From the NCBI RefSeq assembly GCF_000188295.1, contig NZ_GL831112.1, forward strand, positions 474,132 through 493,959: a DNA stretch of 19,828 bases. Reading direction: 5' to 3'. The DNA comes from Streptococcus vestibularis ATCC 49124. Lineage in GTDB: Bacteria > Bacillota > Bacilli > Lactobacillales > Streptococcaceae. Shown in pieces: positions 5,968 to 15,434 of the stretch. The position numbers were made by a program, and so were the translations under genes. Every line of letters starts with the position of its first letter. The first letter of the stretch is position 1. The notes under the pieces were generated by a model that was given only the letters and a program-made list of their open reading frames with translations, did not search any database and was not told the origin of the DNA.

Positions 5968-7281
5968 ATGAGTATGTTTTTAGATACAGCCAAGATCAGT
6001 GTCAAAGCTGGTCGTGGTGGCGATGGGATGGTTGCCTTCCGTCGTGAAAAATATGTGCCAAATGGCGGTCCTTGGGGCGGTGACGGTGGTAAGGGTGGCT
6101 CAGTCATTTTCAAGGTTGACGAAGGCTTGCGCACCCTTATGGATTTCCGTTATAACCGGAAGTTCAAAGCCAAAAACGGTGAAAAAGGGATGACCAAGGG
6201 TATGCATGGTCGAGGAGCTGAGGACCTTATCGTTAGCATCCCGCCTGGTACGACAGTACGTGACGCTGAAACAGGTAAGGTTATTACTGACATGGTCGAG
6301 GATGGCCAAGAGTTTATCGTTGTTCACGGTGGACGTGGTGGACGTGGAAATATCCGTTTTGCGACACCTCGTAATCCTGCCCCTGAAATCGCTGAAAATG
6401 GTGAACCAGGTGAAGAGCGTGAACTTCAATTGGAATTGAAGATTTTGGCTGATGTTGGTTTGGTTGGTTTCCCATCTGTTGGTAAATCAACAATTCTCAG
6501 TGTGGTAACGGCAGCAAAACCAAAGATTGGTGCCTACCACTTTACGACAATTGTTCCTAACTTGGGAATGGTCCGTACAAAGTCAGGAGAGAGCTTTGCC
6601 ATGGCCGACCTTCCAGGATTGATTGAAGGTGCTAGCCAGGGGGTTGGGTTGGGAACACAGTTTCTCCGCCACATTGAGCGTACACGTGTTATCCTTCATG
6701 TTATTGATATGTCCGCAAGTGAGGGGCGTGATCCTTACGAGGATTATCTTCAAATTAACAAAGAGTTGGAAACTTACAACTTGCGCTTGATGGAACGTCC
6801 ACAAATTATTGTTGCTAATAAGATGGATATGCCTGAGGCTGAGGAAAACTTAAAAGAGTTTAAGGAAAAATTGGCTGCTAATTATGATGAGTTTGATGAG
6901 TTGCCACAAATTTTCCCAATTTCAAGTTTGGCTCACCAAGGTTTGGAAAATCTCTTGGAAGCTACTGCAGAGTTGCTTGATGAGACAGATGAATTCTTGC
7001 TCTATAGCGAAGACGATATGGAACAAGAAGAAGTTTACTACGGCTTTAACGAGGATGAACGTCCATTTGAAATCAGTCGTGACGATGATGCGTCATGGGT
7101 ACTTTCTGGTGAAAAACTTGAAAAACTCTTTGTCATGACTAACATGGAACGTGACGAATCTATCATGAAATTTGCGCGTCAATTGCGTGGTATGGGAGTT
7201 GATGAAGCGCTCCGTGAACGTGGTGCTAAGGATGGCGACATCGTTCGTATCGGTAACTTCGAATTTGAGTTTGTGGATTGA
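5968..7281 (+). CDS. obg: Obg family GTPase (ribosome assembly, stress)
   Basis: The 437-residue product has the three Obg parts. The glycine-rich Obg fold (residues 1-159) is followed by the GTPase domain with G1 GFPSVGKS (167-174), G3 DLPG (214-217) and G4 NKMD (284-287). The C-terminal OCT domain (about 355-437) ends in [16 protein letters not shown]. Obg binds the 50S subunit, monitors its late assembly and links GTP/ppGpp levels to growth; it is essential in most bacteria. Full length with all motifs present. The start follows AGAAAGAGAG; the alternative Met3 is less well spaced. No terminator follows; instead a stable RNA fold begins on its stop codon. Confidence 0.95.
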   Translation: MSMFLDTAKISVKAGRGGDGMVAFRREKYVPNGGPWGGDGGKGGSVIFKVDEGLRTLMDFRYNRKFKAKNGEKGMTKGMHGRGAEDLIVSIPPGTTVRDAETGKVITDMVEDGQEFIVVHGGRGGRGNIRFATPRNPAPEIAENGEPGEERELQLELKILADVGLVGFPSVGKSTILSVVTAAKPKIGAYHFTTIVPNLGMVRTKSGESFAMADLPGLIEGASQGVGLGTQFLRHIERTRVILHVIDMSASEGRDPYEDYLQINKELETYNLRLMERPQIIVANKMDMPEAEENLKEFKEKLAANYDEFDELPQIFPISSLAHQGLENLLEATAELLDETDEFLLYSEDDMEQEEVYYGFNEDERPFEISRDDDASWVLSGEKLEKLFVMTNMERDESIMKFARQLRGMGVDEALRERGAKDGDIVRIGNFEFEFVD

Positions 7282-7357
7282 GGTTGAAAGACTCTCTAAG
7301 TGCTGAAGCACAAGATAGTGTACGGCAGTCGCTATGGCGGCCTGCCAAGCAACCTCA
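7279..7357 (+). ncRNA. Candidate structured RNA (three-way junction) after obg
   Basis: The 79 bases from the obg stop codon fold into a compact three-way junction. P1 is TGAGGTTG (7279-7286) with CAACCTCA (7350-7357). P2 is ACTCTCT / AGATAGT, a symmetrical AA/AA internal loop, and GTGC-TGAA-GCAC. P3 is GGCAG / CTGCC, enclosing CGC / GCG. The RNA has no T-tract, so it is not a terminator, and it lacks a T-arm, so it is not a tRNA. It lies 51 bases before the next start codon. It could be a cis-regulatory leader, a processed small RNA or a repeat element. I recognise no known family; the fold was drawn by hand. Confidence 0.45.
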
Positions 7358-7408
7358 CTAACTATGTAAAGTCGGCGAATTTAAAAATATTGAAATAAGA
7401 GGTTTACA

Positions 7409-7606
7409 ATGGGAGATAAACCGATATCCTTCAGGGATAAAGATGGAAACTTTGTTTCTGCGGCCGATGTTTGGAATCCAAAGAAACTTGAAGAACTCTT
7501 TACGCGCTTAAATCCTAACCGAAAACTCCGTCTTGAGCGTGAACGCTTGGCAAGGGAAGAAGCAGCAAAACACCCTGAACTAAATGAAGAAACAGAGCAA
7601 GTCTAG
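7409..7606 (+). CDS. Small conserved streptococcal protein of unknown function
   Basis: The 65-residue product is soluble, highly charged and without membrane segment or signal. The N-terminal half (DKPISFRDKDGNFVSAADVWN) is followed by an amphipathic, Arg/Glu-rich stretch (residues 26-60) likely to be one long helix. AGAGG at 7397-7401 supports the ATG. Codon use looks like that of the core genes around it. I recall similar small proteins next to obg in other streptococci but know no function. Its stop codon lies in the loop of its own terminator. Confidence 0.7.
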   Translation: MGDKPISFRDKDGNFVSAADVWNPKKLEELFTRLNPNRKLRLERERLAREEAAKHPELNEETEQV

Positions 7607-7624
7607 CACTTGCTCTGTTTTTCT
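7592..7624 (+). terminator. Terminator of the obg-region transcript
   Basis: ACAGAGCAAGT - CTAGC - ACTTGCTCTGT, 11 perfect pairs, then TTTTTCTT. Confidence 0.85.
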
Positions 7625-7640
7625 TATCCAAAATAGTAAT

Positions 7641-7674
7641 CAAAAACAGCTACCCCATGAGGAGTAACTGTTTT
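7641..7674 (-). terminator. Terminator of the glnPQ operon
   Basis: On the minus strand, AACAGTTACTCC - TCAT - GGGGTAGCTGTT (with G-U pairs) is followed by TTTTTG, a few bases past the glnQ stop. Confidence 0.75.
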
Positions 7675-7680
7675 AATTGA

Positions 7681-8421
7681 TTAGGCATTTAAAACTTTGT
7701 CCAAGAATTCTTTCAAACGTGGGTGTTGTGGGTTATCAAAGATTTGATCTGGCGTACCATCTTCGAGGAACTCACCCTCTGCAGTAAAGATTACTCGGTT
7801 GGCAACTTGACGGGCAAATCCCATTTCGTGAGTAACGATAATCATGGTCATACCTTGCTCTGCCAATTCTTTCATAACGTTAAGAACATCTCCGACCATT
7901 TCAGGGTCAAGGGCAGAAGTAGGTTCGTCAAAGAGCATGATATCAGGATTCATTGCCAAACCACGTGCAATCGCCACACGTTGTTTTTGTCCACCTGACA
8001 AGCTATCTGGCGTTGCATCAGCCTTGTCAGCAAGTCCAACACGATCAAGAAGATCCATAGCTAATTTATTAGCTTCTTCTTTAGTCATGCGTCCAAGTTC
8101 AACTGGTGCGAATGTCACATTTTCAAGGACGGTCATGTGGGGGAAGAGGTTGAAATGTTGGAAAACCATCCCGATATTTTCACGGGCTTTGTCAAGGTTT
8201 GTCTTAGGATCTGATAATTCATAGCCATCAACGACTACTTTACCAGAAGTTACTGTTTCAAGTAGGTTAAGAGTACGAAGGAAGGTTGATTTACCTGAAC
8301 CTGAAGGACCGATGATACATACAACGTCACCTTCGTAGAATTTGGCGTCAATGCCTTTAAGGACTTCATTGTCGCCGTATGATTTGTGCAAGTCCTGCAC
8401 ATCGATTTTCAATTCAGCCAT
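7681..8421 (-). CDS. glnQ: Glutamine/polar amino acid ABC transporter ATPase GlnQ
   Basis: The 246-residue ABC ATPase has Walker [10 protein letters not shown] (38-46), Q-loop Gln88, signature LSGGQ (141-145), Walker B IMLFDEP (161-167) and an H-loop in THEMGF. It is of the polar amino acid uptake class (GlnQ/HisP/ArtM). It powers import through GlnP; the working unit is two GlnQ with two GlnP. Its ATG overlaps the glnP stop by one base (TAATG), a translational coupling that ties the subunits' amounts together. The ribosome binding site must lie inside the end of glnP. It ends in a hairpin terminator at 7641-7674. Confidence 0.92.
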   Translation of the reverse strand: MAELKIDVQDLHKSYGDNEVLKGIDAKFYEGDVVCIIGPSGSGKSTFLRTLNLLETVTSGKVVVDGYELSDPKTNLDKARENIGMVFQHFNLFPHMTVLENVTFAPVELGRMTKEEANKLAMDLLDRVGLADKADATPDSLSGGQKQRVAIARGLAMNPDIMLFDEPTSALDPEMVGDVLNVMKELAEQGMTMIIVTHEMGFARQVANRVIFTAEGEFLEDGTPDQIFDNPQHPRLKEFLDKVLNA

Positions 8422-10619
8422 TATTTAAGTCTCTTTTCTAGTCGTTTGGCCAATTTCGTCAAGCATGTGATGATGACCAAGTAAAGGATGGCCAAAATCG
8501 CATACATACGGAATGATTGGTAGTTACGAGCAATGATGATTTTACCAGTTTGGAAGAGTTCGACCAAACCGATAGCTGATACGATAGTCGTATCTTTCAA
8601 TGAGATAACAAATTGGTTGATGAAGTTTGGCAACATCAAGCGAACAGCCTGTGGCAAGATGACCTTACGCATTGTTGTATTGTAAGGGACACCCAAGCTT
8701 CGGCTGGCTTCCATTTGACCAATTGGCACAGCTTCGATACCACCACGCACAATTTCAGCAATGTAAGCACCACCGTTAAGTGAGAGGGCGATAGTCGCTG
8801 CCACAAAGTCATTGATTGGTGACTGGTGACCAGTGATATTTTCAATCAAGTTCGGAATACCCCAATAGATGAAGGCTGCAACAATCATCAATGGGATACC
8901 ACGAACCACGTCAACAAAGACTTGCGAAATCACGCGGAGTGTCTGGTTTGGTGCAACTGCCATCATACCGAAGAGAACACCGATAATCATGGCAATAGCA
9001 AATGAAAGAAGGGTCAAACCAAGGGTAATTCCAAGACCTTGGAGGAGTTGTTTATAGTTGTTCTTAATCAAGCCTACGATGGTTGTTTCATCGGTAGCTT
9101 TTTTTGAGCTTCCCTCTTTTGATTTGTTGCTATCGAGGTATTTATTGATAATCTTATCGTAAGTACCATCTTTAACGATAGCAGCTAAACCATTGTTGAA
9201 CATCTCAATCAACTCAGGATTAGCACCTTTTTTAACAGCAAAGCCGACATCACCAGTAGCAATACCTTCAATTGGTGTTGTAAAGTTACGCCCTTGTTGG
9301 ATAGCGTATAGAAGAACGGCTTCGTCATCCATAAGAGCATCGATTGAACCAGAGTTCAAGCTGTCATACATAGTAGAAGCTTCATCGTAAGCACGGACTG
9401 TAAAGCCATATTCACCAGCGTGGTCTTCCAACCATGAGTAAGATGACGTACCGTTTTTAGCTCCTACAGTCTTACCTTTGAGATCCTTATAAGATTTAAT
9501 CTTACTTCCTTTAGCCACAGCCAAACGAATATTTGATGTGTAGTAAGAATCTGAGAAGTCAAAGATTTGTTTACGAGCATCAGTGATGGTCATACCGGCC
9601 AATACGGCATCAGCTTGGCTAGATTGTACAGCATTAAGTGATGCATCGAAACCAGGGTTTGTCAATTTGACATTAAAACCTTGGTTTTTAGCAGTGGCAT
9701 TGATGATATCGACATCGATACCTACATATTTACCTGAACCATTTTGATATTCGAATGGAGCAAAAGATGAGTCCATTGAGATAGTGTAGGTTTCCTTGGC
9801 AGGAGTGGCTTTTGCGTTAGCATCACCAGTCAATTTAAGATCTGCTGAAGGTTTTGATGAAGAAGATTTTTCTGAATCCCCCAACCATTTGTTCATGATT
9901 TTGTCGTAGGTGCCGTCTTTCTTCATTTCTTTAAGAGCTTCGTTAAAGTCTTTGATAAGCTTCTCGTGTTTTCCGCCTTTTTTAACAGCAAAAGCGAAGC
10001 TACCGATAGATTCAGGCTTGATGTTGATAGCGTAGTCTTTTCCTTGACCAATAGCGTATTTAACAACTGGCGTGTCGTCCATAGCTGCGTCAACAGAACC
10101 TGAATCCAAGCTGTTGTTCATCAAGTCGCTAGTGTCAAAAGTTTTAACTGTGAAACCATATTTGCTAGCGTTTTTATCGAGCCAAGTTTGAGCAGCGGTA
10201 CCGTTTTTAACACCGACTGTTTTCCCCTTCAATTGTTTGTAGTCGCTGACTTTGTCGCTACTACGTGTATAGATAACAATTGAAGTGTCGTAATAAGTGT
10301 CTGAGAAAGTGAAGACCTTCTTACGTGCGTCGGTAACAGTAGTACCGGCCATTAGGGAGTCTGCTTGGCCTGATTGAACAGCGTTAACGGCTGCATCGAA
10401 ACCAGGGAAGGTTTGGTTAACATCCCAATTTTTACGTTTGGCAACTTCGTTGATGATATCAACGTCAATACCTTTGTAGATCTGATCAGAATCTTTGAAT
10501 TCAAATGGGGCATAGGCTGTATCTGAAACGACTGAAATTGTTTCAGCAGATACCTTAGCTCCGAAAACAAAGAAAACTGACATGGCACTCAAGAAGAGTG
10601 TCAGAAGTTTTTTCTTCAT
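8421..10619 (-). CDS. glnP: Amino acid ABC transporter: tandem substrate-binding domains fused to permease (GlnP)
   Basis: The 732-residue fusion has a cleavable signal peptide (ending VSA-ET, residue 25), a first type-3 binding domain (about 26-250), a Ser/Lys linker, and a second binding domain (about 278-502). A permease domain follows (about 515-732), with five or so helices and the EAA loop ([22 protein letters not shown]) that contacts GlnQ. Both binding domains keep the Thr/Arg ligand motif (TVTDARKK and TITDARKQ). The layout matches lactococcal GlnP, where the first domain takes asparagine and glutamine and the second glutamine and glutamate. Specificities here are by analogy. AAAGGAG lies 11 bases before the ATG. 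It is transcribed with glnQ from the promoter at 10652-10680, next to a GlnR operator. Confidence 0.93.
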   Translation of the reverse strand: MKKKLLTLFLSAMSVFFVFGAKVSAETISVVSDTAYAPFEFKDSDQIYKGIDVDIINEVAKRKNWDVNQTFPGFDAAVNAVQSGQADSLMAGTTVTDARKKVFTFSDTYYDTSIVIYTRSSDKVSDYKQLKGKTVGVKNGTAAQTWLDKNASKYGFTVKTFDTSDLMNNSLDSGSVDAAMDDTPVVKYAIGQGKDYAINIKPESIGSFAFAVKKGGKHEKLIKDFNEALKEMKKDGTYDKIMNKWLGDSEKSSSSKPSADLKLTGDANAKATPAKETYTISMDSSFAPFEYQNGSGKYVGIDVDIINATAKNQGFNVKLTNPGFDASLNAVQSSQADAVLAGMTITDARKQIFDFSDSYYTSNIRLAVAKGSKIKSYKDLKGKTVGAKNGTSSYSWLEDHAGEYGFTVRAYDEASTMYDSLNSGSIDALMDDEAVLLYAIQQGRNFTTPIEGIATGDVGFAVKKGANPELIEMFNNGLAAIVKDGTYDKIINKYLDSNKSKEGSSKKATDETTIVGLIKNNYKQLLQGLGITLGLTLLSFAIAMIIGVLFGMMAVAPNQTLRVISQVFVDVVRGIPLMIVAAFIYWGIPNLIENITGHQSPINDFVAATIALSLNGGAYIAEIVRGGIEAVPIGQMEASRSLGVPYNTTMRKVILPQAVRLMLPNFINQFVISLKDTTIVSAIGLVELFQTGKIIIARNYQSFRMYAILAILYLVIITCLTKLAKRLEKRLK

Positions 10620-10651
10620 TATAAAAAGTCTCCTTTATAAAATACCCTCTT

Positions 10652-10680
10652 ATTCTATCAAAAAAAGGTCTTATTATCAA
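10652..10680 (-). promoter_or_regulatory. Promoter of glnPQ
   Basis: On the minus strand, -35 TTGATA (10675-10680), 17 bases, -10 TAGAAT (10652-10657). The transcript would start at about 10645, giving a short leader with the AAAGGAG site. Confidence 0.75.
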
Positions 10681-10697
10681 ACTTCTAGAAGTTTGAT
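10676..10697. promoter_or_regulatory. 22-bp perfect palindrome over the glnPQ -35
   Basis: Half-site ATCAAACTTCT followed directly by its complement. It covers five bases of the -35 and abuts the GlnR box. It does not fit the GlnR consensus and only loosely resembles a CodY site. Confidence 0.55.
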
Positions 10698-10713
10698 GTC
10701 AGGAAATATGACA
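10697..10713. promoter_or_regulatory. GlnR operator
   Basis: TGTCA-N7-TGACA matches the GlnR consensus TGTNA-N7-TNACA exactly. It lies just upstream of the glnPQ -35. GlnR is known to repress glutamine uptake genes in streptococci when glutamine is plentiful. Confidence 0.8.
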
Positions 10714-10748
10714 AAGTCAGTTAGCTATGAGAGCTATCTGGGAAGAAG

Positions 10749-10777
10749 TTGACAAGCTTGTGTCAATTAGTTACACT
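10749..10777 (+). promoter_or_regulatory. Promoter of the CPBP protease gene
   Basis: TTGACA (10749-10754), 17 bases, TACACT (10772-10777). Divergent from glnPQ; the -35 boxes lie 68 bases apart. Confidence 0.65.
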
Positions 10778-10817
10778 GTAATCGAATACATGTAAGATTT
10801 GTTACAGGAGCTAAAAA

Positions 10818-11753
10818 ATGAAGAGACGTATACTTGAGAAATATACTAGCCGATATGATAAAGTCCCAAGTTGGCTGATGATTATGCTGTCTTGTTTTAT
10901 TGCTTTTGGTTATGTCCTCATAGGTGGATTTCTATCAGGGATTGTTGTGGGAATTCCAATGGCTATTGTTCTTTCATTCTTGATGTTTAATGGCGACATT
11001 CAGTTTCAGGATATAAATACGATTTCCTATAAGATGTTTTCAAACATGTATTTTCAGTTGGGAACATTTGCCTTCACTGCTTTAGCTATCTTTTTCTGGG
11101 TTAAAGTTGTTGAAAAACGTCCCATTCGTACACTTGGATTTTTCAAGGGTTATATTTGGTTGAACTTGCTTAAGGGCTGGGGATTTGGGACTTTACTCTT
11201 GTTAGTTAGTTTCCTTGGGACTTATTTACTTGGAGGGTTAGAATTTGTAAAAGTAGACTTTTCTCAGAGAACCGTCTTATATATACTTTCCCTAATACCT
11301 TTCTGGTTTATCCAAGGCGGAACCGAGGAACTGGTGACACGTGGTTGGTTACTTCAGACGGTGACTAATAAATTGAACCTTTCCTGGGGAATTGCTATCT
11401 CAAGTTCTTTCTTTTCAATATTACACCTAGGAAATCAAGGTGTTACAGCCTTATCTCTTATCAGTATTGTTCTAGTAGGGGTTCTCATGGCTCTTTACAT
11501 GCTCAAGACAGATAATATCTGGGGTGTTGCTGCCCTTCACGGTGCTTGGAACTTTGCGCAAGGGAATCTAGTTGGCGTGGCAGTTAGTGGACAGAATGCA
11601 GGCGGCAGCTTATTGCACTTTCAGGCTAGGTCAGGCGTGCCTGATTGGTTGTCAGGAGGAGCTTTTGGTCTAGAAGGAAATCTCGTTACCTGTCTCGTTC
11701 TCTTGGTAGGGATTATCATCCTTCGTCTACAATTGAAAAAAGAAAACTTTTAA
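10818..11753 (+). CDS. CPBP family intramembrane glutamic endopeptidase
   Basis: The 311-residue multi-pass protein (about eight membrane segments) carries the CPBP/Abi signature: EELVTRGW (Glu170, Glu171, Arg175), FSILHLG (His203) and HGAWNF (His241, Asn245), the expected glutamate/histidine active site. Family members cut within the membrane; in streptococci and lactobacilli several protect producers from their own bacteriocins or mature peptides, but no bacteriocin gene is next to it here. The N-terminus (residues 1-100) is a family-variable extension with two helices. AGGAG lies seven bases before the ATG. It has its own promoter and a terminator right after the stop, so it is monocistronic. 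The substrate is unknown. Confidence 0.85.
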   Translation: MKRRILEKYTSRYDKVPSWLMIMLSCFIAFGYVLIGGFLSGIVVGIPMAIVLSFLMFNGDIQFQDINTISYKMFSNMYFQLGTFAFTALAIFFWVKVVEKRPIRTLGFFKGYIWLNLLKGWGFGTLLLLVSFLGTYLLGGLEFVKVDFSQRTVLYILSLIPFWFIQGGTEELVTRGWLLQTVTNKLNLSWGIAISSSFFSILHLGNQGVTALSLISIVLVGVLMALYMLKTDNIWGVAALHGAWNFAQGNLVGVAVSGQNAGGSLLHFQARSGVPDWLSGGAFGLEGNLVTCLVLLVGIIILRLQLKKENF

Positions 11754-11780
11754 GGCTGAGTTCAAAGACTCGGTCTTTTT
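11754..11780 (+). terminator. Terminator of the CPBP gene
   Basis: GGCTGAGT - TCAAAG - ACTCGGTC (two G-U pairs) then TTTTTA. Confidence 0.65.
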
Positions 11781-11823
11781 ACTTCTGTGTTAAAATAGAA
11801 GAAAGTTTGGAAAAGGGGAAGAG

Positions 11824-12444
11824 ATGATAGTAAAGCTTGAGCGAGGTATGATTTGGGTACAGATTGTCTATGGACTTATACTTCTTATCGCTTCCACCAG
11901 TTTATTCTGCTGGCTTCTTATAGACGATTATCGTTTTGGGAATTTTGTGGATAACTGTGTTGCCTTCCTCGTTTTACTAATATTTCTTCATGCTCTGACT
12001 AACTTAGTTGATGGTATTGTGAGACTTAAAGGTCATAAAAAAATTTTGGAAATTAACAATGATACCTTTATTTATTATGGAAGATTATGTGGACGGGTCA
12101 CCTTTGAGATTCTGCTGTCTGAGATTGACTTGGTTATGAAGGATTGGTCAACGCCAATGGATGATGCCAAACACTCATCAACTATATACTATATCCTAAA
12201 ACGTATCTATGATTTCGGGAATATAAGGTCTTGGGAAAGGAAGAGGTATAGAGTTTTATACATTTTTTTCAAAGATAGTAAAACGGCCTTGAAATATGAT
12301 AAAAAACTTGGTTTTCAGACACGAAAAAAGCGAAAATACGTTGCTGCGACACGAATGATTCACATTCCTATCGCAGAAGGAGAATTTTTCTCCGATCAAG
12401 AGATGAATGATTACATAAATGAAAGGAAAAACCATGATAGATAG
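11824..12444 (+). CDS. Two-TM membrane protein of unknown function
   Basis: The 206-residue product has two membrane helices (about residues 10-33 and 44-65) and then a soluble cytoplasmic domain of about 135 residues, rich in Lys, Arg and Tyr. The topology recalls small PH-like or YcxB-like bacterial membrane proteins, but I cannot assign a family. AAGGGGAAGAG precedes the ATG, and a likely -10 (TGTTAAAAT, 11786-11794) lies between the CPBP terminator and the gene. It overlaps the start of uvrB by 11 bases in another frame, so the two are cotranscribed; a functional link to DNA repair need not follow. Confidence 0.7.
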   Translation: MIVKLERGMIWVQIVYGLILLIASTSLFCWLLIDDYRFGNFVDNCVAFLVLLIFLHALTNLVDGIVRLKGHKKILEINNDTFIYYGRLCGRVTFEILLSEIDLVMKDWSTPMDDAKHSSTIYYILKRIYDFGNIRSWERKRYRVLYIFFKDSKTALKYDKKLGFQTRKKRKYVAATRMIHIPIAEGEFFSDQEMNDYINERKNHDR

Positions 12445-14425
12445 AAAAGAAAATAACCAATTTCATTTGGTTTCTAAATACGAACCCTCAGGAGATCAGC
12501 CTCAGGCTATCGAAACCTTGGTTGATAATATCGAAGGTGGCGAAAAGGCTCAAATTTTAAAGGGTGCGACAGGGACAGGTAAGACCTATACCATGAGTCA
12601 GGTCATACAGCGCGTGAATAAACCAACCTTGGTTATCGCCCACAATAAAACTTTGGCAGGTCAGCTTTACGGAGAGTTCAAGGAGTTCTTCCCAGACAAT
12701 GCTGTGGAATACTTCGTTTCCTACTATGATTTCTATCAGCCAGAGGCCTACGTACCGTCATCAGATACCTATATCGAAAAAGATAGCTCTGTAAACGATG
12801 AAATTGATAAGCTACGACACTCAGCAACGTCGGCCCTCCTTGAGCGTAATGATGTTATCGTTGTGGCTTCTGTTTCTTGTATTTACGGTTTGGGTTCGCC
12901 CAAAGAATATGCCGATTCAGCGGTTAGTCTTCGTCCAGGCCAAGAGATTTCTCGAGACAAGTTGCTCAATGACCTAGTTGATATTCAATTCGAGCGAAAC
13001 GATATTGATTTCCAACGTGGGAAATTCCGTGTACGTGGCGATGTGGTTGAAATTTTTCCTGCTAGCCGTGATGAGCACGCCTTTCGTGTGGAATTTTTCG
13101 GTGATGAGATTGACCGCATCTGTGAGATTGAAAGCTTGACAGGACGCAATCTCGGCGAGGTTGAGCACCTTGTTCTTTTCCCGGCAACTCACTTTATGAC
13201 CAATGAAGAGCATATGGAAGAAGCCATCAAGAATATTATGGAAGAGATGGAAGCTCAGGTTAAGCAATTTGAAGCTGAGGGTAAGCTCATCGAGGCTCAA
13301 CGTATCCGCCAAAGGACAGAATACGATGTTGAAATGCTTCGTGAGATGGGCTACACAAATGGAGTTGAAAACTACTCACGCCACATGGATGGACGTAAAG
13401 AAGGCGAGCCACCTTTCACCTTGCTTGATTTCTTCCCAGAAGATTTCCTTATCATGATTGATGAAAGTCACATGACTATGGGTCAGATTAAGGGAATGTA
13501 TAACGGAGACCAGGCCCGTAAGAAGATGCTGGTTGATTACGGTTTCCGTTTACCATCGGCGCTTGATAACCGTCCACTTCGACGTGAAGAATTCGAGAGT
13601 CATGTTCATCAGATTGTCTATGTGTCTGCCACTCCAGGGGACTATGAGATGGAGCAGACTGAGACTGTTGTTGAGCAAATTATCCGTCCGACAGGGCTCC
13701 TTGATCCAGAAGTCGAAGTGCGTCCAACTATGGGTCAAATGGATGACCTCCTTGGTGAAATTAATGCCCGTACTGAAAAAGGCGAGCGTGTCTTTGTAAC
13801 AACTTTGACTAAGAAGATGGCTGAAGACTTGACGGACTATCTCAAGGAAATGGGTGTCAAGGTCAAATACATGCACTCTGACATTAAGACTCTAGAGCGT
13901 ACTGAGATTATCCGTGACCTACGTTTGGGTGTCTTTGATGTTCTTATTGGTATTAACCTTCTTCGTGAAGGGATTGACGTTCCTGAAGTTAGTCTGGTTG
14001 CTATTTTGGATGCTGATAAGGAAGGCTTCCTTCGTAATGAACGTGGACTTATCCAAACAATCGGGCGTGCTGCCCGAAATAGTGAAGGGCACGTTATCAT
14101 GTATGCTGATAAGATTACGGAGTCTATGCAGAAAGCCATGGATGAAACGGCTCGTCGTCGTGAAATCCAAATGGCTTATAATAAGGAGCACGGTATCACT
14201 CCGCAAACGATTAAGAAAGAAATTCGTGATCTTATTTCGATTACCAAGGCCAATGAAGCAGAAGTGGCAGAGGATACGGTGAACTACAGTGCCATGAACA
14301 AGAAAGAACGCCAAGAAGCCATCAAGAAACTTCAAAAACAAATGCACGAAGCGGCAGAACTGCTTGATTTTGAATTGGCAGCACAAATCCGTGATATGGT
14401 TCTAGAGCTGAAGAGTATGGATTAG
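12434..14425 (+). CDS. uvrB: Excinuclease ABC subunit B
   Basis: The 663-residue helicase-like DNA damage-handling subunit of nucleotide excision repair. It shows Walker A GATGTGKT (44-51), the strand-separating beta-hairpin region ([12 protein letters not shown], about 97-108), and DESH (343-346). Helicase motifs [21 protein letters not shown] and QTIGRAARN follow, and a C-terminal UVR domain (about 625-660) binds UvrC. Full length. UvrB is loaded by UvrA onto damaged DNA, verifies the lesion and recruits UvrC. I prefer the ATG at 12434 ([10 protein letters not shown]) with AAAGGA upstream over the ATG at 12419, which would add five residues and has no site. No terminator is evident after the gene. 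Confidence 0.96.
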   Translation: MIDRKENNQFHLVSKYEPSGDQPQAIETLVDNIEGGEKAQILKGATGTGKTYTMSQVIQRVNKPTLVIAHNKTLAGQLYGEFKEFFPDNAVEYFVSYYDFYQPEAYVPSSDTYIEKDSSVNDEIDKLRHSATSALLERNDVIVVASVSCIYGLGSPKEYADSAVSLRPGQEISRDKLLNDLVDIQFERNDIDFQRGKFRVRGDVVEIFPASRDEHAFRVEFFGDEIDRICEIESLTGRNLGEVEHLVLFPATHFMTNEEHMEEAIKNIMEEMEAQVKQFEAEGKLIEAQRIRQRTEYDVEMLREMGYTNGVENYSRHMDGRKEGEPPFTLLDFFPEDFLIMIDESHMTMGQIKGMYNGDQARKKMLVDYGFRLPSALDNRPLRREEFESHVHQIVYVSATPGDYEMEQTETVVEQIIRPTGLLDPEVEVRPTMGQMDDLLGEINARTEKGERVFVTTLTKKMAEDLTDYLKEMGVKVKYMHSDIKTLERTEIIRDLRLGVFDVLIGINLLREGIDVPEVSLVAILDADKEGFLRNERGLIQTIGRAARNSEGHVIMYADKITESMQKAMDETARRREIQMAYNKEHGITPQTIKKEIRDLISITKANEAEVAEDTVNYSAMNKKERQEAIKKLQKQMHEAAELLDFELAAQIRDMVLELKSMD

Positions 14426-14484
14426 AAATACTGGACGTTAGGTTAATGCTTTAGCAAGATGAACTTGCAAAAAAGGAGGCAACA

Positions 14485-14734
14485 TTGAATTCAAGTTGGT
14501 TTAAGACAATCTGTCTTTTTATACAAGGTTTGGTTATTTCTTTTCTGATTTATGTTTATTTCCCCCACCTTATTTCGAAGTGGTATACTGTTTCCATTTG
14601 AGTTTAACTTTCTTCTCTGGTTCCTCGTACTTCTTGCCCATAAGAATCGGATTGCCTATAAGCATCAGAGAAAAATTGCGGCTTTTATTGGTTTAATTTT
14701 AACCTTATCGTATTTCTGTTGCATGCTATGGTAG
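14485..14734 (+). pseudogene. Small two-TM membrane protein gene broken by a one-base frameshift
   Basis: A TTG start at 14485 follows a strong AAGGAGG (14473-14479). The frame (MNSSWFKTICLFIQGLVISF) stops at 14599-14601. Removing one C from the run of five at 14562-14566 joins it to the second frame and gives an 82-residue protein. It would have two hydrophobic segments (about 8-28 and 44-56), a basic middle (HKNRIAYKHQRKI) and a third hydrophobic end. The result is smooth enough that a single C insertion is the likely lesion; a sequencing error is possible. No family recognised. Confidence 0.6.
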
Positions 14735-14745
14735 GTATATGTGAT

Positions 14746-14886
14746 ATGAGTGAAGATAATCCGAAAATTATTTTTGAGTCCTTGTGGATGATAAAAAGAT
14801 AACTTGTTTGGCTACCAATATTTGGTTATATATTGTTTATGGTTTTCTATGCTGCTCTTTATCTTTATTTGCGACAAAATAATTGA
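14746..14886 (+). pseudogene. Small membrane protein gene with in-frame stop
   Basis: ATG at 14746 opens MSEDNPKIIFESLWMIKR, a TAA follows at 14800-14802, and the same frame continues as a membrane helix (LVWLPIFGYILFMVFYAAL) with a short polar end to TGA at 14884. Read through, it would be a 46-residue single-pass protein. It starts 11 bases after the preceding broken gene, so both look like one decaying operon. Confidence 0.5.
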
Positions 14887-14928
14887 TTGTCATGGTTTTA
14901 TTTGATTACTTACTAGAAAGGTCTATCT

Positions 14929-15393
14929 ATGTCACGTTCACAAGCTACTATTCTGACCAACATGTGTCTCATTGAAGATTGTCATGGAAATATTGTTATG
15001 CAAATTCGCGATCCCAAGCGTTATTCTTGGTCGGGTGCTGCCCTACCTGGTGGCCATATTGAAGCACACGAGGGGCTAGTGGAGTCAGTTATTCGTGAGG
15101 TAAAGGAAGAAACTGGCTTGACCATCAAAAATCCTAAATTGGTCGGTATGAAGCACTGGTACACGATAGATGACGAACGTTACCTGGTTTTCCTCTATAG
15201 AACCTCGGATTTTGAAGGGAATCTTCGTTCAACGGAAGAGGGAGAAGTCCGTTGGGTTGCTCGAGAGGATGTACCTAACATGGATCTAGCCTATGATATG
15301 CTCAATCTCCTGCGAGTGTTTGAAGAGGATCAACTTTCCGAACTTTTCTATCGTGAGCGTCTTGAAAATGACTTTATACGAGAATTTTGGTAA
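14929..15393 (+). CDS. Nudix hydrolase (MutT-like)
   Basis: The 154-residue Nudix domain has a complete Nudix box GX5EX7REUXEEXGU at residues 42-64 (GHIEAHE, then REVKEETGL), the metal-binding catalytic motif. The streptococcal relatives are annotated as 8-oxo-dGTP diphosphatase or mutator MutT-like proteins; the box alone does not fix the substrate, which may be any nucleoside diphosphate linked to X. AAAGG is 10 bases before the ATG. It has its own terminator and no partner genes. Confidence 0.87.
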   Translation: MSRSQATILTNMCLIEDCHGNIVMQIRDPKRYSWSGAALPGGHIEAHEGLVESVIREVKEETGLTIKNPKLVGMKHWYTIDDERYLVFLYRTSDFEGNLRSTEEGEVRWVAREDVPNMDLAYDMLNLLRVFEEDQLSELFYRERLENDFIREFW

Positions 15394-15400
15394 AAAAATG

Positions 15401-15434
15401 AACTATTTATTCAAATGAATGAATAGTTTTTTTG
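15401..15434 (+). terminator. Terminator of the Nudix gene
   Basis: AACTATTTATTC - AAAT - GAATGAATAGTT (one G-U) then six or more T. An A-run before it makes it potentially bidirectional. Confidence 0.8.

Noticed and set aside
5949..6429. Open frames on the minus strand over the start of obg
   Set aside because: Antisense shadows of the glycine-rich Obg fold, with proline-rich or serine-rich composition and no start signals.
7279..7357. tRNA gene (7-bp acceptor-like stem, about 77 bases)
   Set aside because: No T-arm with TTCRA, no anticodon arm of the right size, and internal hairpins do not match a cloverleaf.
7279..7357. Pneumococcal BOX-type repeat
   Set aside because: A few short words are similar, but order and length of the BOX modules do not fit.
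10761..10776. Second GlnR box (TGTCA...TTACA) before the CPBP gene
   Set aside because: The half-sites are five, not seven, bases apart.
13919..14386. Long minus-strand open frame of 155 codons inside uvrB
   Set aside because: Shadow of the uvrB coding frame, without ribosome binding site, and with composition typical of antisense frames.
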